A DNA stretch of 64,000 nucleotides from contig CM049310.1 in NCBI GenBank assembly GCA_026874595.1, positions 19,690,058 to 19,754,057 on the forward strand. The letters are read 5' to 3'. Both the position numbers and the translations under genes were made by a program. The notes under the pieces were generated by a model. The model had not been told where the DNA came from. It made no database searches and saw only the letters and a program-made list of their open reading frames with translations. Below, piece by piece: positions 10,256 to 22,093 of this stretch. Position 1 is the first letter of the stretch. The number at the start of each line of letters is the position of its first letter. Source of the DNA: Sipunculus nudus (Eukaryota; Annelida; Sipuncula; Golfingiida; Sipunculidae).

Positions 10256-12287
10256 AGAGAAAAAAAAGAGCCCATTGAAATAAGTTTAGATGGAAAATCT
10301 AAAGTTTCATCTTCAAAATTACAGATTAATAGTATCATCCAGAAGATACAAAATAATTATGAATCCTGAAACCTTCATCTTAAACTCAGAATATATTCTT
10401 TGAAATTGACTATAGGCTTATGATGGAATTATCAGTTTAAGGTGCAGTATCCTACTTCTTGGAAATGTTGGTATCAAAGATCATGAGAACGACTGGTCTG
10501 TTTTCATTTTTTTGTTGTACCCTTCCAAAGAAAAACATTTGATAATATTAAAAGAATACTGTGACACTCAAAAGAGTTTTTCAAAGTAGTGTTTGGGGAT
10601 TGTCTTTTGCCTGCAGTTTCTGGCTCATAAAGACTAAAACAGTACACTTCTATCCTGAAAGGTTCTGCTTTTCTATGAAAATCTGTGGGACAAAAAAGCC
10701 ACTTGTCTGGTTCAGCTACTGAGCATGTTCTGTAGCAGAAACAAAAATCCCAGCATGCCATGGCTTAGAGAAATCCCATTATGCCCAGAGGAGAGGCCTC
10801 TCAGCATAGCCTACGGAACAAAGGCATCCCAGCATTTATTGGCACAGAGATATCCCAGCATGACAATCGGCATCCCAGCATACAATGCTACAGAAAAGTC
10901 CCAGCATGCTCTGGGGTAGAGGCATTCCAGCATACAGTGGCAGTGAAAGCACACGCTGCTTGCAAACTCTGGACCAGGCATGATTTCAGATAGGCCTAAA
11001 GATATCCCACCTCTGATGCTGAAAATCCAAGAATGTTTAGGTATGGAACAATTCTCCCATTCATAAGTAGCCAGGATTTTCTTTTTTAAAATGCTAGGCA
11101 CCTGCAAACATGTCTGATTTGGATTAGGGTGGTTGTTTATGCTTTAGTATGTGGTTGTTAACGTGCATGTTGGCGTTATATTAAGTTTGTTTATGATGAG
11201 ATTTCTGTTAGGAGCTGATAACTGTCACAGTTTATTATAAGTCTGCTTAATCTGCTTATGCCACATTATGAACGAGGTCTTTGTTAACAGCCATGTTAAA
11301 AAATTGACAAATAGTTATACAAAAAAGTACTTATAGTTAATAATTAACAGAAGAATAAGAATGACATTGACAAACTGTCAATCAAATCACATGTAACAAC
11401 ATTTCGCTCTGGACACTCTTCGTCGGGCTGATATGCGTTTTTCTTGAAGCGCATACATGGCTATGACAAAATAGTCCTTATGTCATAAGAGGTCAATGGA
11501 GCGGGAACAAAGTGGGAGCAAAATTCAAACTATTCTTTAAAGAGAGTACGCTCTACGGCGACCTGGCCCTTTTTTTTTAAAGCGCAGGGAGATCACCTTC
11601 TAGTTTGGGGGTTTAAGAAAACCATACAGTACTCCCTCCTGCTTTTGTAACAGTGTACATGTGCATACACCGTATTAGTCACATATATTATTCTGGAGAT
11701 AGCAAAACTTTTGTCTTCAGAATAGGAATGGTTGATGCATTCTTCACTGGCCATGTGTTTACATGTTTTGGCCCAAACTATATGGTACTTGTTGAACATT
11801 TCATCCATATTATATTACAAGTATATCTTTTATACTTGCTTGTCTTATGTATTGTACACCATAATATATTTATCTTTTAGTGTTCTGCAGCAATATAGTG
11901 TACAAGGAAATCACTTATATCATGTATTATCTGTCATTTCTATGTGTGTTCAGGGCTTGTATGGGTATTTATACAAAATTATCACTAGTTCCTAATTATG
12001 TGTATTAAATGTGTTCTCATATTCATGGTCTGGTTTTGTTTATTCCTTAGGGAATGGACTAACAATAATACAGGAGAGTGGGTAAAATGCCAGCAAATAT
12101 AAGCCCCATTCCTGGGGTATACATTCATGATTAAGACCACTAAGACTTTTTTTGCATACAAAAAAGTGCTACATGCATTACTTGAAATGTATGGCAGTGA
12201 TGATGCCATTTATATCCCATACCTCTGCCAAACAACATTTTATATGAAAAATTAACACCCAAAATATGTTCATTAGTCGTTTTTAGC
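10256..12287. other. Intergenic, includes a ~30-bp minisatellite
   Basis: No gene is supported. A short minisatellite lies at 10740-10950. A CG-containing stretch at 11400-11600 (CTCTGGACACTCTTCGTCGG and GCGCATACATGG) stands out from the AT-rich surroundings but I do not recognise it. Confidence 0.6.
10740..10950 (+). repeat. Minisatellite with ATCCCAGCAT unit
   Basis: About seven to eight copies of a ~25-35 bp unit centred on ATCCCAGCAT followed by CnnTGGC-nnAGAGA (10746, 10771, 10798, 10828, 10852, 10870, 10898, 10925). It begins about 480 bp past the stomatin polyadenylation signal. The open frames crossing it are probably by-products of the repeat. Confidence 0.8.
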
Positions 12288-13850
12288 TCAGCTGACTTAT
12301 AAGTCACCTGAGCTAAAGCGATCACTCTTTGTCCGTCGGCCGTCCGGCCATCCGGCCGTCTGTCCGTTAACAAGGCACAAATCGTAACCGCTGGACCTGG
12401 AATCTTCTTTCTTTACATCCAGAGAGGTCCATGAAAAATCTCCTTGGAAACCTGGAATTAGGTCTCTGTTACCCATATCCTTTGAGCTATGGGGTCCCAA
12501 GGTACCCCCCCAAGAACAGTCAAAAATTTCATACAAAATCTTCAATATCTCATTAACTACATCACTGATGGTCATGATTTTTGGCATACATATTGATCAT
12601 GAGATGTTCCATCAGTTCCTGCAGACTGGTGGCGCCACCTATATTGTTAAATTTTTTACGAATTTTTTTCTCTATTTTTGAGACCTTTAAAAATGTGAAC
12701 ATCTGTTAACAGGGCACAAATCGTAAAGACTGGACCTAGAATCTTCATTCTTGACATTCTGAGAGACCTATGAATAGTCTCCATGGTAACCAGAAATAAG
12801 GTCTCTTTTACCCATATCCTTCGAGCTATGGGGCCCCAAAGTACCACCCAGAATAGTTAAAAATTTCATAAAAAACTTCAATATCTGATTAACTACATCA
12901 CTGATGGTCATGATTTTTGGCATACATATTGATCATGAGATGTTTCATCAGTTTCTGCAGACTGGTGGCGTCACCTGTATTTTTTCAAATTTTTACAATT
13001 TTTTTCTCTATTTTTGAGACCATTAAGGATGTAGTTATATGTCAACAGGGTTCAAATTGTAACGACTAGACCTAGAATCTTCATACTTGACACACAGGGT
13101 GACCCATGAAAAGTCTCCATGGAAACCTGAAATTTGGTCTCTGTTACCCATATCCTTTGAGCTGTGGCACTCCTAAGTACAGCTCAGAATAATGGAAAAT
13201 TTGATACAAAAGCTGAAGTATCTGAACAACTAATGCAGAGATCACCATAATTGTTTGTATGGATATTGATCATGGAGTGTTTCATCAGTTTCTGCAGCCT
13301 GGTGGCACCACATATTTTTTCAGATTTTTTTTCGAATTTTTTTCTCTATTTTTGAGACCTTTAAAGATATGAACATCTGTTAACATGGCACAAATCATAA
13401 CAACTGGACCTAGAATCTTCATTCTTTACACACAGGGAGATCCATGAAAAATCTCCATGGAAACCTGAAATAAGGTCTCTGTTACCTATATCCTTCAAGC
13501 TATAGGACTCAAAAGTATCCCTCAGAATAATGGAAAATTTGATACAAAAGCTGAAGTATCTGAACAAACTAATCCAGAGACCACCATGCTTCTTTGCATG
13601 GATACTGACCATTAAGTGTTTTTATTAGTTTCTGCAGACTGGTGGAGCCACCTGTATTTTTTTTTAAAGTTTACACATTTTTTCTCTATTTTTGAGATAT
13701 ATTAATACAGACACAATCTCAGCCTGTTGGTTAATCTGTTTGATGCTTCAGTTGAATGGTTATATACTACCATTCAGATGATAAAATTTCCTTTTGCAAA
13801 TCTCTTCCCAGTCAGCTGAGCGTCATGACCCATGGGTCACTTGTTTGTTT
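12288..13850 (-). mobile_element. Family A repeat element, complete, minus orientation
   Basis: The left end is a hairpin (12290-12321, arms TAGCTCAG and CTGAGCTA with inner TGACT/AGTCA) followed by a GTCCGTCGGCCGTCCGGCC tract. Then come four ~320-bp tandem units starting near 12370, 12710, 13045 and 13380, each with TTAACA-GGCACAAATCGTAAC, a CCTAGAATCTTC segment, GGTCTCTGTTACCCATATCC and a GTTTCTGCAGACTGGTGG junction. The right end is TGACCCATGGGTCAC (13825-13839) and TTGTTT. No protein is encoded. The design matches bivalve Pearl/Cv and Helentron-associated non-autonomous elements. That assignment is an inference from structure. Confidence 0.75.
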
Positions 13851-14139
13851 ATCCAGCAGACCATATATTTGAATAAGAGTAACTGGGGATGTAAACTGCA
13901 CAATTTTGAATAATAGAGCCAGGAGGCTTGTATTGCCTATGTGCAAAGTTACATTTAAAGTTTAAGTTAATTGGTACCCACAAAAAACGTGATTTTGAAA
14001 TGCTTTTTCAGCAGTTCTGCAGATGTCCGGCAGGACTTCGTGATAAGGCTTTACTATATAAGAACACAAGTCCACACCATTCTAAATCTTAGTAACAGCT
14101 TCTGTGAGCCACATGCGGGGTATACTCTTAGCAGTGCGT

Positions 14140-15200
14140 CCTCATGAGTGGGACACACTAAAACCCGGGCCCAACCTGAGAAACCCGGGCCCAATTAAAC
14201 ACTCGAAAAATGACCCTTGCGTAAATGAAACGATCCTGGAATTGAGTTAATCATGAAGACTGGGTCTATCCTACTGAACACACCGCGTGACCTCCTGGTG
14301 ACATAGTTGAGCACAGCGTAACCGCTGCTTATGGAGCGTAGGTCTATCCCTTCTCAATTTTAGTGCTTAATTTTGGGTGGGAGTGCCATATCGTCTTGGC
14401 ATTTAATTGTCCGCAAACTAATGTTGGCGATATATTTGTCGATTCCCTCGTACATTATTATAGATTCTCTCGTCATCTTTAGGACGTTAAAGTTTTGGTA
14501 TGTGCCGCCCTCAAAACTGATGTCTTCGGCATTTAAAATATTATCAGCTGCAACTTGGTCATTGAGAAATTGTATTGTACCATACAAGCTTTGTACCGTT
14601 TATAGCCTGTGACGAGTTTGGCCCGGTCAGGGTGTACGGTGAATAATTAGCCTTTAATGAGACCATCAAGAATACCGTAAAAAAATGATTATTCGGAATA
14701 TTTTACATTTTGATCTTGGATACAGTTAGGGGACTGTCTAATCTAATGTAACCAGTTGTCAAATGTGACAAATATTATTTAATTGCGGGAAAATTGACCG
14801 TCTGTCGGACCAAATATATTATAGTTCATAAATGCCGTGATTTACCGAATTTTAGTAACCTTTTTCGGTGTTTATGGTAAGAGTACTGTCCATTCTATCA
14901 TAATAAATTATAGAAAGTGTTAAATTCGCTTAAAACGCGTATCATAAGGCCGTTTTTATTGGGCCCGGGTTTTCAGACGGTCCAGAATTTAGGTAATTTG
15001 ACCCACATTAAAGAGTTAAAATTTAGCACTAAAATACAAGTAATCACATAAATTTTAATTGATTCAGAAGGGATAGACCAATTCTTCATGATTAACTCAA
15101 TTCCATGATCGTTTCTTTTACGTAAAGGTCAATTTTCAAGTGTTTATCTGGGCCCGGGTTTCTCGGTTGGGCCCGGGTTTCAGGGTGTCCACCTCATGAG
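14140..15200. mobile_element. Non-autonomous Mutator-like element with long TIRs and 9-bp TSD
   Basis: The body is 14149-15191 (1,043 bp). CCTCATGAG occurs immediately outside both ends (14140-14148 and 15192-15200). The ends are inverted repeats of roughly 115 bp: the left starts TGGGACACACTAAAACCCGG and the right, read in reverse, starts TGGACACCCTGAAACCCGG, with matching GAATTGAGTTAATCATGAAG further in. A third GGGCCCGGGTTTT lies inside near 14959. There is no transposase frame. Long TIRs with a 9-bp duplication are typical of Mutator-like elements. hAT (8-bp duplication) is the alternative because CTCATGAG is itself a palindrome. Confidence 0.8.
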
Positions 15201-16120
15201 TGGCGCCACATATCGCTTATATCTACATAGACCGCAACAGTGGCGGATCCATGAATAATTTTTTTTTGGGGGGGGGGGGGGGGGGGAGACCTTATATGTC
15301 GCAATGTGTTAATTTGTAGCTAAGAATGAAATCCTTGCGTTGTAGTACAATCTAGCATTTTACTCATCTAATGTATGACTGTTCTATTTATAAGCTTTCA
15401 ACTATACATTTAATTATACACAGGGGAACAAACTAATAATAAATAAATTATAATAATGAATATTATTATTATAATAAATACCATTTCAGTTTAATGATAT
15501 TGTGTACATGCACAAATGTAGTAATGCTTATTTTTCAAAGTCATGTATTTCCCTTGAAATTTGTAACCCATTAAATCATTTCAAATAATACTTTCAAGTT
15601 ATAAGACTTTTTTTGTGGCTGTGGACCTTAACATTTTTATAGTAGTTTAGAGATGTTTTTATGCCAGAGGGCGCGTGAAATTGGCAGTAAAAAAATGTAA
15701 CAATGTTGCGAACTGGGCAGAGATTTGATCGTTTGGCTGTGTTGGTAGGTGAGTGTCCGCGAGTCAGACTTTGAGATTTATCCTACTGTCCTACACGAAT
15801 GACCAGCCCCCCCCCCCCCTCCCATAGAGGTCAGAACCTTTTGGGGGAGCTATAGCTCCCATAGCTACCCCCTGGGTCCGACACTGGACCGTAAGAAAGA
15901 TCTAAGCCTCATTTTATATATAATTAAACCCAATTTACACTCCTTCCACTACCCTTGCTCAAAATAACGGCCAACTAAGAACGACACGGGTAAAGAAGAA
16001 ACAAAGCGACTCACCGGTCATGACGCTCAGCTAGCCAGTATAACTTATAATATTCTGGCTAACATTCACAAAGTGGCCGGGGCATACAGTTTTACCCATG
16101 TCCGTCATTCCGAAATCAAA
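15201..16120. other. Intergenic, two homopolymer tracts, no gene seen
   Basis: It contains a G19 run (15268-15286) and a C13 run (15807-15819). The remainder is AT-rich with no recognised element. Confidence 0.6.
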
Positions 16121-17200
16121 CAGTTGTACGGACTTTTTTCGCAATGCCTGCAGATATTGGCCTGATTTTTGGTGTGTGGGCAGATAATGACCAGTTACAG
16201 ATCGAGTTCACGTTTCGTCCCGGTTGACCTACTTTTGAACGTTTTATGCCTCCTTAACTTAGAAAATTTCATGAAAAATAGAAATTTTCATGACAAATAC
16301 ACATGTACGGACTTTTTTTTGCAATGCCTGCAGATATTGGCCTGATTTATGGTTTGTGGGCAGATATAGACCAGTTACAGATCAAGTTCGCGTTTCGTCC
16401 CGGTTGACATACTTTTGACCGTTTTACGGCTCCTGAACATAGAAAATTTCATGAAAACTATGAACTTTCATGACAAATACACATGTACAGACTTTTTTTT
16501 TGCAATGCCTGCAGATATTGGCCTGATTTTTGGTGTGTGGACAGATAATGACCAGTTACAGATCGAGTTCACGTTTTGTACCAGTTAACCTACTTTTGAC
16601 CGTTTGACGGTGCTCTAACATAAAACATTTCATAAAAAAGTGCATATGTACGGACTTTTTTTCGCAGTGTCTGCAGTTTCGGGCCTTGTTTTTTGGTGTG
16701 TAGGCAGATAATGACCAGTTACAGATTGAGTTCTTGTTTTGTCCCAGTTGACCTACTTTTGACCATTTGACTGCTCCTGAACATAGAAAGTTTCATGAAA
16801 AATAGAAATTTTCATAACAAATGCATATGTACTGACTTTTTTTCCTCATTGCCTGCAGATACCATCCTGATTTTTTTATGTGTGGGCAGATAATGACAGT
16901 TACAGATCGAGTTCGCGTTTCGTCCCGGTTGACCTACTTCTGATTGTTTTACGTCTCCTAAACATAGAAAATTTCATGAAAGACAGAAATTTTTATGGAA
17001 AATGCACATGTATGGACTTTTTTTCTCAATGCCTGCAGATACTGGCCTGATTTGTGGTGTGATGCTTGATAATTACCCCTTACAGATCGAGTTTGCATTT
17101 TGCCCTTGTTGACCTACTTTTGACCATACGACACCTCCTGAACTTAAACAAATTTTCAAAAAGTTCCTAATTTGCCCCAGGCGGGGGCATTCGTGTCGTT
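16121..17200 (+). repeat. Tandem array, six ~180-bp units
   Basis: The GTACGGAC-like start recurs at 16136, 16315, 16495, 16648, 16829 and 17010, so the spacing is 179, 180, 153, 181 and 181 bp. Each unit has GCAATGCCTGCAGATA, GGCAGATAATGACCAGTTAC, a TCCCGGTTGACCTACTTTTG segment and AATTTCATGAAAA. The fourth unit is 27 bp short. The array ends in CATTCGTGTCGTTCCGACAC near 17190. It is non-coding. Confidence 0.9.
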
Positions 17201-17493
17201 CCGACACATCTAGTTATTGTAAAATTCATCGAATATTCAAACTTTAGTAGATGGTCTGAGCAAAACATGTATGTATCCTAAGTTTATAAGCCTTTAAATA
17301 TGTACAGATGTTTTAGATGACCGTCTAACTATTGGTGTCATCCATTGGTTATCTAAGATCAGCATGCAAAGCACATTTCAAGGCAAACCATATAAAGTAT
17401 AGGGAAACTGATGCATGCACAGCTTGTTCGAGGTTGCCTAAGTAATAGATAAGCGTCAGAGACGCTCATAATCTCCTTCGGATGCCCGGCTAC

Positions 17494-18286
17494 AAGAGGG
17501 CGCTATCTAATCAATGCGGGTTCTTGTCACACTCGCTGTGTGACACCACTGAACCCGCCCGCAAATACCTAGTGGCCCTGCCTGGGCTTTAGTATTTGCG
17601 TTTACTGATAAAATGTATAAAATTAAACGTGATTCCATGTACCGATAGACTTAACTCAGTGCCAGCTCTTATCACTAAAGTCCGTATGGTGAATCCCTGA
17701 TATTTGTATATTAAGGCATCACAAGGCTCTTTGAGGACCTGACGATTCCCCCGCATTTCCATATCTGGCCGTCACGCCTCATGTGAGTGACAACTGTGGC
17801 ATCATTGCTATGAGAACGCCAAAAGCTTGGTAACGTTCGCACTGAAATCATGTATTCAGGTATTATTCCACACATGAACCTTCGTGTCCTATGATATATC
17901 TCTGCTGAACGAATATTACGGTCCATGGGTCAAATATAAGTGCATATTGTAGACACTATCGCAACAATTTTGTACCGACAGGTCCAGTAAATTCCCCTGT
18001 CGATATGACAAGAGCAGTTGGCAGCATTTGTCTGGACCCGTGTATTAACTGTTAAATTGCGACTCGCGTATCGTGGTCGTTTCAGTCAGTCGGTACATTT
18101 TGACTGCGCTTGTCGCGTGTGCACCGGAATATCTCGCGCTGATTGGCTGAGCCAGAGTTTGTAAGGCTTACTGTCAAGAGTGGTGGTCCGATAAACGTTA
18201 ACACTGAGGCTGAGGGTTATAGTGTATTAAAGTCTCGCCGAACTCAACATAAGCAACGGCCTAAAAATATTAAGACAAATTAAATG
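17494..18286. repeat. Left copy of the ~790-bp direct repeat bracketing a LINE
   Basis: It is about 98% identical to 23851-24640 by eye (about ten substitutions and three small indels). Near its left end is a nested stem (GCGGGTTC/GAACCCGC outside, GTCACAC/GTGTGAC inside, 17516-17560). Its right part is CpG-rich and has an inverted CCAAT box (GATTGGCTG). It stops exactly where the LINE 3' tail begins. It could be a very long target-site duplication, or a LINE 5' UTR copy from a tandem insertion. Confidence 0.9.
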
Positions 18287-18549
18287 ATGATGATGATGAT
18301 AATCTTTATTTCCTTTGATATTATTCGAAGAGTATCAAACATGTACATACATTTATATGAAAACGAATCAGTTGTTAATCAACACAAAGTAATCATATAA
18401 TGATACACAGTGCAATATCGTAGATAACAGACTTGAATTTTGTTTCTCATTTTAACTCAATTCTTGCTGGACCAAGAAGTCACCAGCCACCAGCAGTATT
18501 GACATAGTAAAAGTATGGCATATTAATGTAATTCACATACTGTTTCATA

Positions 18550-19392
18550 TTATTTTAGAATATGTGCAACAACATCAAACTGAAACAGTAAAGGTGTTAA
18601 GGAGCCAACAAAATTAGCCGAACAGTACATAAAGTTAATCCATATATCGTACGGTAAAGGTTCCTGTTGGTAGAGAAAAGGTTTTCCAAACAAAATAGCA
18701 AGGAAATCATTGTCATCCATGCTATTTAAATATGAGCTCAACTCAACTGGAAAATCATCAGAAATCTTGTTCCAAAGTTCCTCACGATTATCCTGTGTTC
18801 TGTAACATTCTGCTATTAAGTGGAACACTGGCTTTATAACACTATAACCACACAAATGACAGAGATAATTCCCATCTAAATGACTATAATTCGCAAGGAT
18901 CTTGACCATGAGCGCAAATTTCATTAGAGACCCTGGTATCAATCTAGCAGCATACCAGCATATTGAAGGAATGAAAGGGTTATCCATAATGTCTCTATAC
19001 AATGTTAAGCTTGTGTCCATATTTACCCGATTCCATATTTCGTTTTCCTCATAAATACATATTTTTTTCACCACTAGCGATTTCCACTCAGCCATAGTTG
19101 GAAATATTCCACTTGTTAAATAAGTGTAAACAATGTCTTTCAACCCATATAATTCAACAATCTTCAAAATATCATAAATAAATCCAGGTTTACTTTTCTG
19201 ATTATAATATGCACCTAAAAGTCGACTATCAAATATTAGCCTACAAACATTATCCTCCCTTAAACTGCATATCCTCCCTATGAAAAGCAATTTCGCTTTG
19301 TTAACAAAAGACATCAAAGGAGGTATACCAAGACAAGATAATACAACGTCTGTTCTGGCTCTTAAATTGAGAAACTGACAAAAGCGATGCAT
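18550..19392 (-). pseudogene. LINE ORF2 C-terminal region
   Basis: 280 codons in one frame, starting MHRFCQFLNLRARTDV. Near residue 180 is a Cys-x2-Cys ... His ... Cys pattern (LCHLCGYSVIKPVFHLIAEC) like the C-terminal zinc-knuckle-like region of LINE ORF2 proteins. It is in frame with the RT fragment that ends at 19432. Only a TAG (19432-19434), where a TGG Trp codon is plausible, separates them, so this is the downstream part of one polyprotein and not a separate gene. Confidence 0.8.
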
Positions 19393-19431
19393 TCTCTCGA
19401 GTGCAATTTTATCTGTCGCCTGAAGTGTGTT

Positions 19432-20714
19432 CTACAATTCACATCCATAGAGAGCCCCCGGTAAGACTATTGTTTTATACAGGTTGTTAGCTGTTAATGG
19501 ATTTAATCCCTGTGGCCTTACACCTGTTCCCGCTAGAGCTAGCATCGACCCTCTCCCCTTACGACACGCATTAATTACCCTGTCCTTAGATTTCATGACT
19601 GAACTTAAAATAATCCCAAGATGCTTATGACTTCGCACTTGTCCTATGTTCTCTTGTCCCAGTCTCCATACGCGCATGGTATTTAATCTGTTGAACTGTG
19701 TCTTGGTTTCTCCAAAAACCATCACTGGTTTTCTTTGGATTTAAGTTGAATCGCCATTTCTGACTATATGTATAACAGATATCGATCATCCTCTGCAATC
19801 CACAAACACTAAGGGATAATAACGTTACATCATCTGCCTGTGTAGGAGACCCCGCAATGATATCTTCTATTCTGGCACCACACTTACTATCTCTAAGCTC
19901 AACCAAAAGATCGTTCATAAAAATAATATATAACCACGGAGACAATACCCCTCCCTGTCTTACAGACCGTTGAAGGTTGAAATAAGGACTTTGTACACCA
20001 TCATATAATACACAGCTAGTTATTCCCGTATAAGCCTTCCGTAAGATTCTCCAATATTTACCTTCCACGTCAAGTTCAAATAATTTTACAAAAAAGGCCA
20101 TTGTGCCATACCACATCGAAAGCCTTCGATGAATCGAGATAACAGCAATATACCTTTGATTTAGCTTCCACATTATACATTACACATTCTTGTAAAACGT
20201 AAGATGCATTTAAAGATGATAGTTTGGGCTGATATGCAAACTGCATGTTATTTGGTATTTTCAAATTTTTCACTTTAATAAACTTTAAAAGTCTGCAAAG
20301 CAGAATTTTTTCAAATAATTTATAAATAACCGGCATCAATGTAATACCTCTATAATTCTCAGGTGAAACTATTTTCTTTGAGCTTGACTTCGGGATTGGA
20401 ATAACAATGCCCCTTTTCATTTGTTCAGGAATACACTCAACATCGTGCATACCGGATAATAAACAATGTATGCATTCAAGCAAACGAGGCCCGCCGTATT
20501 TAAGGTGCTCGCTCGTTATCCCATCGTGCCCGCCTGCCTTTCCAAGAGTTAATGAACTAACAGCACTTTTAACCTCTGTAAATAAAATTTTTTCATCTAA
20601 TATCTCGTTACATTTTTCCTTAGAAATTGACTCATATATACAAAGTTTATTTTCAATTTTCCTCTGAAATTCACTGTCATACTCATATGTATCACCTTCG
20701 CTGTGCACTCTCAT
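19432..20714 (-). pseudogene. LINE reverse transcriptase domain, broken by frameshifts
   Basis: Three frames carry consecutive RT blocks. 20714-20076 has GKAGGHDGITSEHLKYGG, PIPKS, NYRGITLMP and the block-A motif LDSSKAFDVVW. 20173-19625 has RQGGVLSPWLY (block B), PTQADDVTLLS (block C, catalytic DD) and NLNPKKT. 19725-19432 has HKHLGIILS and ends LYGCEL-stop. Frame changes fall near 20090 and 19730. The residue before ADD is Gln where Tyr or Phe is usual in many LINEs. Upstream, the coding sense between 20714 and 20795 also changes frame. Confidence 0.88.
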
Positions 20715-20794
20715 AGTAAGATGCCCACTTATTTGTAATTGTTAGTGGATCCCTCTCTATTACTTCATCAAAGATAACTGGACTTGGTATATTA

Positions 20795-22060
20795 CTAGTT
20801 TTTCTCTTTTTTTCTTTTAACGGCGGCCCAGAATTTGTTAGGATCAACCGTGGCAGAGAAGTCAACTTCCTCGTGCACCTCTCTTTCTAATTTAGCATAA
20901 TACTGTCTAATCTGGCGCCTGAAAATACACTTAGATTCTTTGAATTCCCTAAAGCTTAACTTGTCTCTACCTCTCGGTCTTCCTTCCTTAATCCACGCTA
21001 GACGTTTCTCTTTCATAGCATCATGGCTTGTCTTTAGGTTTTCTTTCCACCCTGGTTTATAAAACTTACAAAATTTCCGTTTTGGAATGTTTCTTTCTGA
21101 TATAGTTTTTATTATTTCGATTAAATTTTGATAAAAATTAACCATGTATTGATCTTCAGAATTACCCTCAGTAAAATCTGGTAATGAGAGGTTTAACAAT
21201 TCATTTTCCAATGGTTGTGTATAGAGTGTTGAAATCTCTCTTCTTGAAAACTTTCTCCAGTTTAACAACTTAGACGCATAAGAGTCCGCTCTACTAACAA
21301 CCACTCGTAGGCTTAAAAGAGCACAAACTGGTAAATGGTCAGAGACATTAAAGGTTTCACAAAGTATTGCACAATCTTTGACACAGTCACAGAAATTTCT
21401 AGTTAAAATAATATGATCTTTAAGAGAACAGGTTGATCCATCCCTGTAAGGATCAAACGTATAGCGTGGTCCACGACAGACAGAGGTAACCACAGGTGAG
21501 TAGATATCGTTAGCATTCACGAAATCCTGTAATAGTTGACTTCTAGCATTACACTTACCCTGATACACTGGCCCTGTCAATTCACAGTTAAAATCTCCCA
21601 TGATAATTACATTACCGATTGAGGAGAATTGATTGACTATGTCATATAACGTTTCAATACATTCTTTATAAATTTGAATAGAACTATTGGTGCTAGGCAT
21701 ATAAACATTGAAGATAAATAACTCCGTTTCTCGGAAACAGGATAAGCGCACACCAACAATACGATCAGATGCGATAGAGTCTACTGTAGAGACCCTGTAT
21801 CTTAGGTTTTTCTTCCAAAGTAAGGCGACACCACCTTTGCCCCTGCGACGATTATCATACGGGTCTAAAGAAGCATCAGCTCGTCCAATTGACATATAAT
21901 TTTGATGAATTGAATCTAAAAATGAAAGGGAATCTGGATATAACCAGTGTTCTGATATTCCGATAATGTCCAGGGAGTATTTACAACACAAGTCATGTAA
22001 ATATATTGACGCAGGCATGACCCCACGTGTATTATGACAAACAAGTTTAAGTGAAGACAT
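20795..22060 (-). pseudogene. LINE ORF2 endonuclease (APE-type) segment
   Basis: 421 codons, starting MSSLKLVCHNTRG. It shows the AP-endonuclease motifs in order: ISEHW (residues 35-39), IIMGDFN (152-158) and SDHLPV (240-245), giving the Glu, Asp/Asn and Asp-His residues of the active site. It then runs into a basic linker ending KRKKEKN. A TAG ends it before the RT domain, which starts in another frame about 80 bp on. The endonuclease itself appears uninterrupted. In intact elements it nicks the target to prime reverse transcription. Confidence 0.9.
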
Positions 22061-22093
22061 TTAAGAGTGATAAAACAAGAATTTAGAGTGATG

